The notes: generated from the sequence alone by a model not told the origin. A DNA stretch of 64,000 bases from Bacteroidota bacterium (GCA_025361565.1 JANYKN010000004.1:66012-130011); one strand, 5' to 3'. Shown: positions 18,302-27,747, numbered from the stretch's first letter. A program made the numbers and translations.

Positions 18302-18373
18302 ATTTGATCATTCTTGCATTTAAGCATTCAATCATTCACACATTTAAATATTCAATCATTCACTCATTAACAA
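18302..18373. repeat. Degenerate array with 8-bp period, nine units
   Basis: Plus strand in 8-bp steps: ATTTGATC, ATTCTTGC, ATTTAAGC, ATTCAATC, ATTCACAC, ATTTAAAT, ATTCAATC, ATTCACTC, ATTAACAA. It is the longest array and ends 7 bp before the leuB start codon. Confidence 0.85.
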
Positions 18374-18380
18374 ATAAAAA

Positions 18381-19448
18381 ATGAATTACAAAATTGCAGT
18401 TCTTCCCGGCGATGGTATTGGTCCAGAGGTGATTGACCAGGGACTTAAAGTTTTAAATGCAGTAGCCAAAAAATTTAATTTTTCAGTTGAAACTATTTTT
18501 GGCCAGATTGGCGCTTCTGCCATTGATGCAACTGGAAATCCCTTACCAGACGAAACCATTGAGATATGTAAAAAAGCCAATGCTATTCTTTTGGGCGCTG
18601 TAGGTCATCCAAAATACGATAATGATCCGACTGCCAAAGTTCGTCCGGAACAAGGATTATTGAAGATTAGAAAGTCATTGAACTTATTTGCAAATATTCG
18701 CCCGGTAGCAACTTATGAAATTCTTTACGAAAGTTCGCCGATTAAAACTGAACGCATCAAAGGTGTTGATTTTGTGGTTTTCCGCGAATTAACCGGTGGA
18801 ATTTATTTTGGCGAAAAAGGCAGAAAAGAAGAAGGAAATGTAGCTTTTGATATTTGTACCTATTCGGTTGCAGAAATTGACAGAATAACCAGATTGGCAT
18901 TCAAAACCGCACAAACCCGAAAAAAGAAAGTTTGTCTTGTCGATAAAGCCAACGTGCTTGAAACATCAAGGCTTTGGCGCGAAACAGTTACCCGTATTGC
19001 CAAAGAACCAGAATTTGCTGATATTGAACTTACTGCCATGTTTGTTGATAATGCTGCCATGCAATTGATTCAATGGCCATCACAGTTTGATGTTATTTTG
19101 ACCGAAAACATGTTTGGCGATATTATTACCGACGAAGCTTCGGTTCTTACCGGTTCAATGGGACTTTTGCCATCTGCATCTGTTGGTACTGAATTGGCGT
19201 TGTTTGAGCCTATCCATGGTTCGTACCCACAAGCCGCAGGAAAAAATATTGCAAATCCACTGGCTACTATTTTATCGGTTGCCATGATGCTCGAATATCT
19301 AAAAGAATTTGAACCAGCCAAATCCATTAAAGAAGCCGTGAATAAAGCGCTCGAAATTGGACAAGTTACTGAAGATATTTCTAAAACAAATCCAAAATCA
19401 ACCAGTGAAGTAGGTGATTGGATTACCAATTATATTTTAAATAAGTAA
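18381..19448 (+). CDS. leuB: 3-isopropylmalate dehydrogenase
   Basis: A 355-residue NAD-dependent beta-decarboxylating dehydrogenase making 2-oxoisocaproate in the leucine pathway. Motifs: IAVLPGDGIGPEV at the N-terminus, FRELTGGIYFG (substrate Tyr), DKANVLETSRLWR (catalytic Lys), MFGDIITDEASVLTGSMGLLPSAS, and the NAD-binding stretch FEPIHGSYPQAAGKNIANP. Length is normal. It ends the leu cluster and is followed by a good intrinsic terminator. If the neighbouring LeuA-like enzyme makes citramalate, LeuB would also be expected to act on 3-methylmalate. Confidence 0.96.
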   Translation: MNYKIAVLPGDGIGPEVIDQGLKVLNAVAKKFNFSVETIFGQIGASAIDATGNPLPDETIEICKKANAILLGAVGHPKYDNDPTAKVRPEQGLLKIRKSLNLFANIRPVATYEILYESSPIKTERIKGVDFVVFRELTGGIYFGEKGRKEEGNVAFDICTYSVAEIDRITRLAFKTAQTRKKKVCLVDKANVLETSRLWRETVTRIAKEPEFADIELTAMFVDNAAMQLIQWPSQFDVILTENMFGDIITDEASVLTGSMGLLPSASVGTELALFEPIHGSYPQAAGKNIANPLATILSVAMMLEYLKEFEPAKSIKEAVNKALEIGQVTEDISKTNPKSTSEVGDWITNYILNK

Positions 19449-19466
19449 TTACAAATTCATAAAGCT

Positions 19467-19514
19467 TCCCTTTCATTTACCTGAAATGGTAAGTGTGAGG
19501 GATTTTATATTTTT
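19467..19514 (+). terminator. Intrinsic terminator after leuB
   Basis: A stem of TCCCT/AGGGA, CA/TG and TTACC/GGTAA around the loop TGAAAT, followed by the T-rich TTTTATATTTTT. It lies 18 bp after the leuB stop codon and separates the leu and glt units. Confidence 0.8.
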
Positions 19515-19613
19515 AGGAAATCATTAATAGTTTTTCTCTTTTTAATTGCCTAATTTGCAAAATGTTAGTTCAAGAGTGATTTTCAGTTTTGTCATTTAGA
19601 ATAAAAAATCCAT

Positions 19614-19641
19614 TTTGTAAAAAGAAAAAATAGTATATTTG
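19614..19641 (+). promoter_or_regulatory. Putative Bacteroidota sigma-70 type promoter of gltB
   Basis: TTTG (19614-19617) and TATATTTG (19634-19641) match the Bacteroidota -33 (TTTG) and -7 (TAnnTTTG) boxes. The 16-bp gap is slightly short for the consensus. The gltB ATG lies about 120 bp downstream. Confidence 0.5.
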
Positions 19642-19761
19642 CAGTCAAAATAAATTGAATTTAGTTTTATTATAGCCATTTTGGTTTTGAAATATTTTTA
19701 AAAAATGGTTATTAATATAAAAATAGCAAAATAGACTTTTCATAAATAAAATACAGCATAT

Positions 19762-22700
19762 ATGAATTTACCTCAAAAAACAGGTTTGTACAATCCAGAA
19801 AATGAACATGATAGTTGTGGGATTGGATTTGTGGCGCATATAAAAGGAAAAAAATCACATAGTATTGTTACTTCCGGTTTAACTGTGTTGGAAAATATGA
19901 CTCACCGTGGAGCTGAAAGTGCTGATAATAAGTCTGGTGATGGAGCTGGGATTACTTTGCAAATTCCTCATGATTTTTTAACAGGACAAGGCATTCCACT
20001 ACCTGAACCCGGATTTTATGGAACTGGTCTGGTTTTTTTACCAAGAAATGAAGATGAAGCCAATTGGTGCAAAAATGCTTTGGTTGAAATTATTAAGGAT
20101 GAAAAACTGAAATTTATTAAGTTTCGTAAAGTTCCTGTCAATAATTCAATTCTTGGCGAAATTGCCTTATCGGCTGAACCTGTAATTGAGCAGGTTTTTA
20201 TCTCTACAAATCTGGAACAGGATGAGTTAGAACGCAAATTATATATCATCAGAAAGCGGATTGAGAATGAAGTGAGAAACTCATCACTGCTTCAAAAAGC
20301 AATGTTCCATTTACCCAGTTTGTCTTCTAAAATAATTGTTTACAAGGGAATGTTTACGCCAGAGCAACTCGGTAAATATTATATTGATTTTAAAGATGAA
20401 ACTTTGGTTAGCGCTATTGCATTGGTGCATTCGCGATTTAGCACCAATACTTTTCCAACTTGGGATTTGGCTCAACCATTCAGATATATTGCCCACAATG
20501 GCGAAATTAACACCATTAAGGGAAACCGGCTTTGGATGCATGCCAGGGAATCTTTACTTGAGTCTGAGTTGTTCCGCGACGATCTTAAAAAACTGTTTCC
20601 AATTGTGGAACCTGGTAAAAGCGATTCTGCCTCATTTGATAATGTGCTGGAATTCCTTGTACAAACCGGAAGAAGTATTCCTCATGCATTAAGTATGATG
20701 ATTCCTGAATCTTGGAATGCCCGAAATCCTATTCCAAATAGTTTAAAAGCTTTTTATGAATATCATTCCACTTTTATGGAACCATGGGATGGGCCTGCTT
20801 CAATTTTATTTACCGATGGAAGATATATTGGAGGAACATTGGATAGAAGCGGCCTTAGACCTTCTAGATACCTTATTACCAAAAACGATTTAATTGTAAT
20901 GGGTTCCGAAACTGGGGTTCTTTCATTTAAAGGTCACGAAATTCTTGAAAAAGGTCGATTGCGTCCCGGAAAAATTTTGCTGGTAGATACCAAATTGGGC
21001 ATTATCATACCAAATGAAGAAATAAAAGAAGGATTGGCCAGAAAAAATCCATATGGAACATGGCTTCAGGATAACCGTTTAAATCTTGAACAGATTGATG
21101 TAAAAACCAGAGTAACATCGAATTTGGGCAAAAAACACGATGCTTTTTTAAAGGCATTTGGCTATAGCAAAGAAGATATCGATGTGATTATTAAGCAAAT
21201 GGCTATAACAGGCAAAGAGCCAATCAGCTCAATGGGCAATGATTCCCCTATTGCTGTTTTGGCACAAAAACCTCAAAATCTGGCCAATTATTTTCATCAG
21301 ATTTTTGCACAAGTAACAAATCCGCCAATAGATCCACTTCGCGAAGGTTTGGTAATGGCGCTAACCAATTACATAGGTTCTGTGTCAAAAAATCTTTTGG
21401 ACGAAACACCTGGGCATTGCCACTTGATTAAATTCAAGTCACCTATCATAACCAACACCGATTTGGGAAAAATTAAAGATCTTAAGCATGAATCTTTTAG
21501 CAATATTACGCTTCCAATGGTTTTTCCTGTTAAAGAACGTGGTGCCGGTCTAGAAAAAGGGCTGGAAAAATTATGTAAGGATGCCGAAAAAGCAGTTGAT
21601 AATAAAATCAACTTTATAATACTTTCAGATAAAACCATTTCGGAAGAGCTTGCTCATATACCTGCAATACTAGCAGTTTCAGCAGTTCACCATCATTTAA
21701 TTTATAAGAAAAAACGGATGCAGGTTGGACTCATAATCGAAACTGCCGAAGTTCGCGAAGTTCATCATTTTGCTCTTTTGCTTGGTTATGGTGCCAGTGT
21801 TATCAATCCATATTTGAGTTTTGCGGTTATTGAAGAAATGGCCAAACAAGATAAATTGGGAATGCCTTACGTTAAAGCACGAGAAAACTTTACAAAAGCC
21901 ATCGATAAAGGATTAATGAAGATTATTTCCAAAATGGGAATTTGCACCTTAAGAAGTTATCATGGTGCACAAATTTTTGAAGCGATAGGTCTTGATAAAA
22001 AAGTGGTGGATAAATATTTCACTGGAACATCCTCGAGTATTGGTGGAATTGGATTAGATGAAATTGCTGAAGAGGTTGCAATGATTCATGAACCTGCTTT
22101 TAATGAGAACACAATCAATGGAAATATTGAAACTTCTGGAACTTATTCTTACCGTGCTAATGGTGAATCACATGCATGGAATCCTGAAACTATTGGACTT
22201 TTACAATGGTCAACCCGAAACAACGATTATTCTAAATTTAAAGAATTTACTACACTTGTTGATAAGCAAACCATGAGTCCAGTATTCTTACGGGGTATGC
22301 TTGATTTTAGAAAGAAACCTATTGATGTTAATGAAGTTGAACCTGTTTCAGAAATTATGAAAAGGTTTGTCACTGGTGCTATGTCTTTTGGTTCGATAAG
22401 TAAAGAAGCTCATGAAGCCCTTGCTGTGGCGATGAACGAAATTGGCGGGCGCAGCAATACCGGCGAAGGAGGTGAGGATAGAGATCGTTTCAAGCTTGAC
22501 GAAAACGGACTTAACAAAAGAAGTGCAATCAAACAAGTGGCTTCAGGGCGTTTTGGTGTGGATACAAATTATTTAGTTAATGCCGATGAAATACAAATCA
22601 AAGTTGCCCAAGGTGCAAAACCTGGCGAAGGCGGTCAATTGCCAGGTTATAAAGTAGATAATTTTGTAGCAAAAATAAGGAATTCATTGCCTGGAATCAC

Positions 22701-24276
22701 TTTAATTTCGCCTCCACCACATCATGATATTTATTCAATTGAGGATCTGGCGCAGCTTATTTTTGATTTGAAATCAGTAAACAGGCAAGCCAAAATAAGT
22801 GTAAAACTGGTTTCTGAAACCGGTGTTGGAACCATAGCTGCAGGAGTAGCCAAAGCTTATGCCGATTTAATTGTAATAAGCGGTACCGAAGGTGGAACGG
22901 GTGCCAGCCCAATAAGCTCCATCAAACACGCTGGCATTCCAATGGAAATGGGTCTTGCAGAAGCTCATCAAACTTTGGTGATGAATAATCTGAGGGGAAG
23001 GGTAAAACTTCAAACCGATGGTCAGATTAAAACAGGAAGAGATATTATAATAGCCGGATTGCTTGGTGCCGAAGAGTTTGGTGTTGCAACAGCTGCTTTA
23101 ATTACACTTGGCTGTATAATGATGCGTAAATGCCATTTGAATACTTGTCCGGCTGGTGTTGCCACTCAAGATCCAGAGCTTAGAAAAAGATTTGCTGGAC
23201 GATCTAAATATGCCGTCAATTACTTTAAATTCCTGGCCGAAGAAATAAGAGGCTACATGGCTGAAGTGGGTGTACGAAAATTTGATGATTTGGTTGGACG
23301 AAGAGATTGGTTGACTATCCGCACAGATATTGATCATTGGAAAGCAAAAAAACTGGATCTCACTCCTTTAATTGAATTTCCTAAAGAATCCAAATATAAT
23401 TCATTATATAACACTGGTATACAGCATCATAAATTAGATGGCATTATGGAAACCGATTTACTTCGATTAACAAACAAAGCCATTTTAAATAAAGAGAAAG
23501 TCTGGATTTCGAAAAAAATAGAAAATACGGATCGGTCTGTCGGAACTATGATTTCCGGCTTGATTGCTAAAAAATATGGAGCGGCAGGTTTACCGGAAAA
23601 TACAATTAATGGTAATTTCTATGGATCAGCAGGCCAAAGTTTTGGTGCATTTCTAACCAATGGATTAAATTTCAAACTCGAAGGGGATGCAAATGATTAT
23701 ATGGGCAAAGGATTGTCTGGTGGTCGAATTTCAGTTGTGCCACCAGCTTCTTCGACCATCAAAGCTGAAAAGAATATCATTATAGGAAATACGGTTTTAT
23801 ACGGTGCAACTGCAGGTTCATTATTTGTAAATGGAATTGCAGGTGAACGCTTTTGCGTAAGAAACAGCGGTGCAATTGCCGTTGTTGAAGGAGTAGGTGA
23901 TCATGGCTGCGAATACATGACCGGGGGCAGGGTAGTGGTGCTCGGATCAACCGGAAGGAACTTTGCAGCCGGGATGAGTGGCGGCATTGCTTATGTACTA
24001 GATATGAATGATGATTTTGAATTCCATTGCAATACTGATATGGTAGAACTTTGTAAGTTAACTGATTACGATGATGTAAAAGAACTACAAGGTCTAATCG
24101 AAAAGCATTTATTGTACACAAAAAGCTGTGTTGCAGAGCGCATTTTGGTTAATTGGGAAGAATATATGCCCAAATTTATAAAAGTATTGCCACTGGAATA
24201 TAAGAAAGTTATTGACGAAATCAAACTCGTAGCGTTGAATTCGAAAATTAAAGAGGCAGAATATGACGTTTTTTAA
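19762..24276 (+). CDS. gltB: Glutamate synthase large (alpha) subunit
   Basis: A 1504-residue enzyme that makes two glutamates from glutamine and 2-oxoglutarate. In order: an 18-residue propeptide, then the class II glutaminase domain starting at catalytic Cys19 (DSCGIGFVAH); a central domain; the FMN/2-oxoglutarate synthase domain (about 830-1200, with GGRSNTGEGGED and ISGTEGGTGASP); the [3Fe-4S] ligands Cys1118, Cys1124 and Cys1129 (C-x5-C-x4-C); and the C-terminal GXGXG beta-helix (about 1270-1450). Length and order match NADPH-type bacterial GltB. It has its own promoter and is separated from gltD by a MITE-like insertion. Confidence 0.97.
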   Translation: MNLPQKTGLYNPENEHDSCGIGFVAHIKGKKSHSIVTSGLTVLENMTHRGAESADNKSGDGAGITLQIPHDFLTGQGIPLPEPGFYGTGLVFLPRNEDEANWCKNALVEIIKDEKLKFIKFRKVPVNNSILGEIALSAEPVIEQVFISTNLEQDELERKLYIIRKRIENEVRNSSLLQKAMFHLPSLSSKIIVYKGMFTPEQLGKYYIDFKDETLVSAIALVHSRFSTNTFPTWDLAQPFRYIAHNGEINTIKGNRLWMHARESLLESELFRDDLKKLFPIVEPGKSDSASFDNVLEFLVQTGRSIPHALSMMIPESWNARNPIPNSLKAFYEYHSTFMEPWDGPASILFTDGRYIGGTLDRSGLRPSRYLITKNDLIVMGSETGVLSFKGHEILEKGRLRPGKILLVDTKLGIIIPNEEIKEGLARKNPYGTWLQDNRLNLEQIDVKTRVTSNLGKKHDAFLKAFGYSKEDIDVIIKQMAITGKEPISSMGNDSPIAVLAQKPQNLANYFHQIFAQVTNPPIDPLREGLVMALTNYIGSVSKNLLDETPGHCHLIKFKSPIITNTDLGKIKDLKHESFSNITLPMVFPVKERGAGLEKGLEKLCKDAEKAVDNKINFIILSDKTISEELAHIPAILAVSAVHHHLIYKKKRMQVGLIIETAEVREVHHFALLLGYGASVINPYLSFAVIEEMAKQDKLGMPYVKARENFTKAIDKGLMKIISKMGICTLRSYHGAQIFEAIGLDKKVVDKYFTGTSSSIGGIGLDEIAEEVAMIHEPAFNENTINGNIETSGTYSYRANGESHAWNPETIGLLQWSTRNNDYSKFKEFTTLVDKQTMSPVFLRGMLDFRKKPIDVNEVEPVSEIMKRFVTGAMSFGSISKEAHEALAVAMNEIGGRSNTGEGGEDRDRFKLDENGLNKRSAIKQVASGRFGVDTNYLVNADEIQIKVAQGAKPGEGGQLPGYKVDNFVAKIRNSLPGITLISPPPHHDIYSIEDLAQLIFDLKSVNRQAKISVKLVSETGVGTIAAGVAKAYADLIVISGTEGGTGASPISSIKHAGIPMEMGLAEAHQTLVMNNLRGRVKLQTDGQIKTGRDIIIAGLLGAEEFGVATAALITLGCIMMRKCHLNTCPAGVATQDPELRKRFAGRSKYAVNYFKFLAEEIRGYMAEVGVRKFDDLVGRRDWLTIRTDIDHWKAKKLDLTPLIEFPKESKYNSLYNTGIQHHKLDGIMETDLLRLTNKAILNKEKVWISKKIENTDRSVGTMISGLIAKKYGAAGLPENTINGNFYGSAGQSFGAFLTNGLNFKLEGDANDYMGKGLSGGRISVVPPASSTIKAEKNIIIGNTVLYGATAGSLFVNGIAGERFCVRNSGAIAVVEGVGDHGCEYMTGGRVVVLGSTGRNFAAGMSGGIAYVLDMNDDFEFHCNTDMVELCKLTDYDDVKELQGLIEKHLLYTKSCVAERILVNWEEYMPKFIKVLPLEYKKVIDEIKLVALNSKIKEAEYDVF

Positions 24277-24300
24277 TTTTAGAAATTAGATAATAGAAAA

Positions 24301-24422
24301 CAATGTCGTTTAGTTTAGAAAAAACACTTCGACAAGCTCAGTGTACAGCTTTTAGTTACTGATCGTTGAGCTTGTCGAAACGTTATTCCAACATGAAATA
24401 TATCCTTAACTAAACGACATTG
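24301..24422. mobile_element. MITE-like element (122 bp) with 15-bp inverted ends and 10-bp target duplication
   Basis: The ends CAATGTCGTTTAGTT (24301-24315) and AACTAAACGACATTG (24408-24422) are exact inverted repeats. Both sides are flanked by TAATAGAAAA (24291-24300 and 24423-24432), a 10-bp direct repeat consistent with target duplication. Inside lies a second inverted pair, TTCGACAAGCTCA and TGAGCTTGTCGAA, a REP-type sequence that I recall as common in Bacteroidota. It has no coding capacity, so it would need a transposase supplied from elsewhere. Confidence 0.75.
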
Positions 24423-24508
24423 TAATAGAAAATGGTAATTAGATATTGTTTGGAGATTATTAATAATTCAATAAGCAATATTAAAAATTCATTCAAAGAC
24501 TACAAAAT

Positions 24509-25933
24509 ATGGGAAACCCAAAAGGATTTATAGAGGTAAGAAGGAAAGATGCAGGAAATCGACCTATCAAAGAAAGAATTACTGATTTTGGAGAAGTTGA
24601 ACAAACGTTGAATAAAGAGGACCGGATTTTACAAGCATCAAGATGCATGGATTGTGGTGTACCTTTTTGTCATTGGGCTTGTCCGGTTAACAGCAAAATT
24701 CCTGAGTGGCAAGATGCCATTTATCAAAAAGATTGGGAATTGGCGGCTAAAGTGCTTCATAGTACCAATGATTTTCCTGAATTTACTGGAAGGGTTTGCC
24801 CTGCACCGTGTGAAAAATCTTGTGTTTTATCCATCAGCGATGATGCAGTTACCATTCGTGAAAATGAAGCTGCAACGATTGAGCGCGCCTTTGAATATGG
24901 CTTTATAAAACCAATTATTCCAACACATCGTACTGGAAAAAAAGTGGCCGTAATTGGCTCTGGGCCTGCTGGATTAAGCGTTGCAACTCGCTTGAACAGG
25001 ATGGGTCACACGGTAACTTTATTCGAAAAAGATGAAAAAATTGGTGGTTTGATGCGTTTTGGTATTCCCGATTTTAAATTTAATAAAGGAATAATTGACC
25101 GCCGCTTAGCAATTCTCGAAAAAGAAGGCCTTATTTTTAAAACCAACACTTTTGTTGGTAAAGATTTGCCTGCCGAAAAACTTCTGAATGATTTTGATGC
25201 TGTTTGTTTGGCCGTTGGTGCAATGAAACCGCGCGATTTGGAAGTCCCCGGAAGAGAACTCAAAGGTGTGCATTTTGCAATGGAATTCCTTTCTCAACAA
25301 AACCGTGTTTTTGCAGGGGTTTCAATTCCCGAAAAGGAAAGAATTACAGCCGAAGGCAAAAATGTAATTGTTATTGGAGGTGGAGATACTGGTTCCGATT
25401 GTGTTGGAACTTCCATCAGGCAAAAAGCAAAAAGTGTAAAACAAGTTGAAATATTGTCTCAACCACCTATCAAGCGTGACGATTCAAATCCTTGGCCTTA
25501 TTGGCCGACTACTCTAAAAGTTTCAACTTCGCATGAAGAAGGTTGTGAGCGTTTTTGGAGCCTCGAAACAAAAAAAATAACTGGTGAAAACGGAAATGTA
25601 AGCCAAATTGAACTTCAGGAAGTGAAATGGGAAAAAGATAAAACCGGACGGATGACAAAATCTGTGAATTCGAAAAAATCGATAAATTTTGAAGTTGATT
25701 TAGTCTTTTTGGCCATGGGTTTTACTCAACCAATCCACGAAGGGTTGCTCAATGAATTGAAGCTTAATTATGATAATCGAGGAAATGTGATTATTGATAA
25801 AAATTTTCAGACCAGCAATCCAAAAGTATTTGCAGTAGGAGATACTGTTTTGGGAGCCAGTTTAGTTGTTAGAGCAATTGCATCAGGAAGGGATGCTGCA
25901 CAGCATATTGATAAATTTCTGGCAATAAAATAG
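24509..25933 (+). CDS. gltD: Glutamate synthase small (beta) subunit
   Basis: A 474-residue flavoprotein that passes electrons from NAD(P)H to GltB. The N-terminal domain carries the [4Fe-4S] cysteines: Cys46, Cys49, Cys54 and Cys58 (RCMDCGVPFCHWACP), and Cys97, Cys101 and Cys105 (VCPAPCEKSC). The FAD site is VAVIGSGPAGLS (about 147-158), the NAD(P)H site is VIVIGGGDTGSDC, and the C-terminal FAD contact is VFAVGDTVLGAS. Length is typical. It lies 232 bp after gltB, the gap holding the MITE-like element, and 29 bp before proC. Confidence 0.96.
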   Translation: MGNPKGFIEVRRKDAGNRPIKERITDFGEVEQTLNKEDRILQASRCMDCGVPFCHWACPVNSKIPEWQDAIYQKDWELAAKVLHSTNDFPEFTGRVCPAPCEKSCVLSISDDAVTIRENEAATIERAFEYGFIKPIIPTHRTGKKVAVIGSGPAGLSVATRLNRMGHTVTLFEKDEKIGGLMRFGIPDFKFNKGIIDRRLAILEKEGLIFKTNTFVGKDLPAEKLLNDFDAVCLAVGAMKPRDLEVPGRELKGVHFAMEFLSQQNRVFAGVSIPEKERITAEGKNVIVIGGGDTGSDCVGTSIRQKAKSVKQVEILSQPPIKRDDSNPWPYWPTTLKVSTSHEEGCERFWSLETKKITGENGNVSQIELQEVKWEKDKTGRMTKSVNSKKSINFEVDLVFLAMGFTQPIHEGLLNELKLNYDNRGNVIIDKNFQTSNPKVFAVGDTVLGASLVVRAIASGRDAAQHIDKFLAIK

Positions 25934-25962
25934 ATTTCATTTTAAAATTTGAAAATTTTCAA

Positions 25963-26769
25963 ATGCTTACAAAAAACAAAATAACCATAATAGGAACTGG
26001 CAATTTAGGGGCTTCTATAGCAGGAGGTTTGCTCAAAAATGATTTTCCTGTTGAAAATATTAGATTAACTCGAAGGAATAAAGTGTTGCTTCAGCCATTT
26101 GCTGAAAAAGGTGTCACAGTTGGTTCCAATAATGTTGAAGCCGTTAAAAGCGCCGATATTATCATTGTTGCCGTAAAACCATTCGTTATCAATTCGATAC
26201 TTGAAGAAATTGCTCCATATCTTCAAAATAATCAGCTTTTAGTTTCGGTGGTTAGTGGAATTTCAATCGAAAAAATCAAAACAAGTTTATCCGAAAGTAA
26301 AATAACGGTGTGCCGTGCAATGCCAAATACTGCTATTGCCATAAACCAATCCATGACATGCATTTCGGCTCCACAAACTACAGATTATCAAAAGAATATA
26401 CTTGTTGAATTATTTTCAGGCTTGGGCGAATCGGTATTTATCAATGAAGAATTGATGGATTCGGCTACCGTTTTGGCTGCCTGTGGAATTGCTTTTGTAA
26501 TGCGGTTTATCCGGGCAATGGTTCAAGGTGGAATTGAAATTGGTTTTGACTCAAAAACGGCAAGTTTAATTGCAAACCAAACCGTAAAAGGTGCTGCTGA
26601 ATTGTTGATTCAAAATAAGTTGCATCCCGAAGAGGAAATCGATAAAGTTACTACTCCAAAAGGTTATACCATTTCAGGATTAAATGAAATGGAGCACAAT
26701 GGTTTCAGTTCTTCACTGATTAAAGGGATTTTAACATCGTATAAAAAAATAGAGAAAGCTAATTTGTGA
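25963..26769 (+). CDS. proC: Pyrroline-5-carboxylate reductase
   Basis: A 268-residue enzyme that reduces 1-pyrroline-5-carboxylate to proline with NAD(P)H. The N-terminal Rossmann motif is IIGTGNLGASIAGGLL (about residues 10-25), followed by VAVKPF and RAMPNTAIAINQS. The C-terminal dimerisation and substrate domain has AACGIAFVMRFIRAM and TTPKGYTISGLNEME. Length is normal. The 29-bp gap to gltD suggests one transcript, which joins glutamate supply to the proline branch. A convergent terminator follows. Confidence 0.94.
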   Translation: MLTKNKITIIGTGNLGASIAGGLLKNDFPVENIRLTRRNKVLLQPFAEKGVTVGSNNVEAVKSADIIIVAVKPFVINSILEEIAPYLQNNQLLVSVVSGISIEKIKTSLSESKITVCRAMPNTAIAINQSMTCISAPQTTDYQKNILVELFSGLGESVFINEELMDSATVLAACGIAFVMRFIRAMVQGGIEIGFDSKTASLIANQTVKGAAELLIQNKLHPEEEIDKVTTPKGYTISGLNEMEHNGFSSSLIKGILTSYKKIEKANL

Positions 26770-26810
26770 TCTGAAATCGGTCCTTGGAAATTATTTATTT
26801 GGTAAAAGCT

Positions 26811-26860
26811 AAAAATCAGACTGTTTCCTTAAAGATTAAGGTTAAAACAATCTGATTTTT
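26811..26860. terminator. Bidirectional terminator between proC and the isomerase-like gene
   Basis: AAAAATCAGACTGTTT (26811-26826) pairs with AAACAATCTGATTTTT (26845-26860), with one mismatch. The A-rich left arm and T-rich right arm make it usable from both sides, as expected between convergent genes. Confidence 0.8.
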
Positions 26861-26883
26861 AATTTGCCATAAGGGTTATTCAA

Positions 26884-27747
26884 TCATTTCACATATTCAG
26901 CGTTATTCATGAATTCAAGGCTTTTTTTAATGCTTTCAAGTGGCGGAAAATTATATTCTTCAACTTCAACAATATAGTTTTTCATTCCAGATTTTTTTGC
27001 AGCTTCAAAGATTGGTTTAAAATCCATGGTGGGATTGTTTCCCAATTCTGTTTTGTCTTTTACATGCCACAGTTCAAACCTTCCGGGATAATTATTGAAA
27101 TAATCAACTGCATTTTTACCACCAACTGTAATCCAGTATAAGTCTAGTTGAAACATTACTTTGGCAGGATCCGTATTTTTTAACATAAAATCATAGATTA
27201 TCACTGAATCAATTTTCGAAAACTCTTTATCATGATTATGATAACCAAAACGAATACCTGCAGCATTGCATTTTTCGCCAACTGCATTAAAATAGTTACA
27301 ATATGCTTTTAAAACTGATAGATTTTCATAAGCAGCTTTGCCCATAAAAGGTTGCACAATAAATTTGACACCGGCTTTTTTATGGGCAGCAATGCACTGA
27401 TCCCACCATGCCATAGTTTTATCCCACGACGCAGAATCCGGCAATTCCTGTCCGGTATGCGAACTTAAGAATTTCATACCATTTTTTTTAACAAGCGCTT
27501 TAAATTCAGCAGGTTCCATTCCATAGAATTTACCATCGGCATATCCGGCTGCTTCAACAAATGAATAGCCCATTTTGCCAATATTTTCAATAGTTCCTTT
27601 TAGGTCGGTTTTAATAACATCACGAACTGACCATAATTGCAGGCCTACGTTTTTTTTAGGTTTGTATGAATTAAATCCAAAAACGATCATAATTAAACTA
27701 AAGATGAGAATAATTCTGGTGAGATAATTTTTTTTTAAGGTAGTCAT
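26884..27747 (-). CDS. Secreted sugar phosphate isomerase/epimerase-like TIM barrel
   Basis: A 287-residue protein with an N-terminal hydrophobic segment (about residues 9-25; signal or anchor), then an AP-endonuclease-2/xylose-isomerase-like TIM barrel starting VGLQLWSVRD. Probable metal ligands: the HNHDKEF region, Asp in QLDLYWI, His in WHVKDK and the last Glu in YIVEVEEY. Such exported barrels are frequent in Bacteroidota and are annotated as sugar phosphate isomerase/epimerase; the substrate is usually unknown. It is divergent from the secreted glycosidase gene across 370 bp, so a role in handling released sugars is plausible but unproven. Confidence 0.83.
   Translation of the reverse strand: MTTLKKNYLTRIILIFSLIMIVFGFNSYKPKKNVGLQLWSVRDVIKTDLKGTIENIGKMGYSFVEAAGYADGKFYGMEPAEFKALVKKNGMKFLSSHTGQELPDSASWDKTMAWWDQCIAAHKKAGVKFIVQPFMGKAAYENLSVLKAYCNYFNAVGEKCNAAGIRFGYHNHDKEFSKIDSVIIYDFMLKNTDPAKVMFQLDLYWITVGGKNAVDYFNNYPGRFELWHVKDKTELGNNPTMDFKPIFEAAKKSGMKNYIVEVEEYNFPPLESIKKSLEFMNNAEYVK

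Larger units (their letters stand above)
19449..19761. other. Intergenic region, 313 bp, with terminator and gltB promoter
   Basis: Holds the leuB terminator (19467-19514) and the putative gltB promoter (19614-19641). The predicted gltB leader is about 110 nt, with a weak CCATTTT/AAAATGG inverted repeat near 19677-19705. No small ORF or known riboswitch was recognised. Confidence 0.6.

Noticed and set aside
23780-24121. Minus-strand open frame of 113 residues rich in His, Arg and Leu
   Set aside because: Complete overlap with the well-supported gltB C-terminal domain; composition is typical of an antisense shadow.
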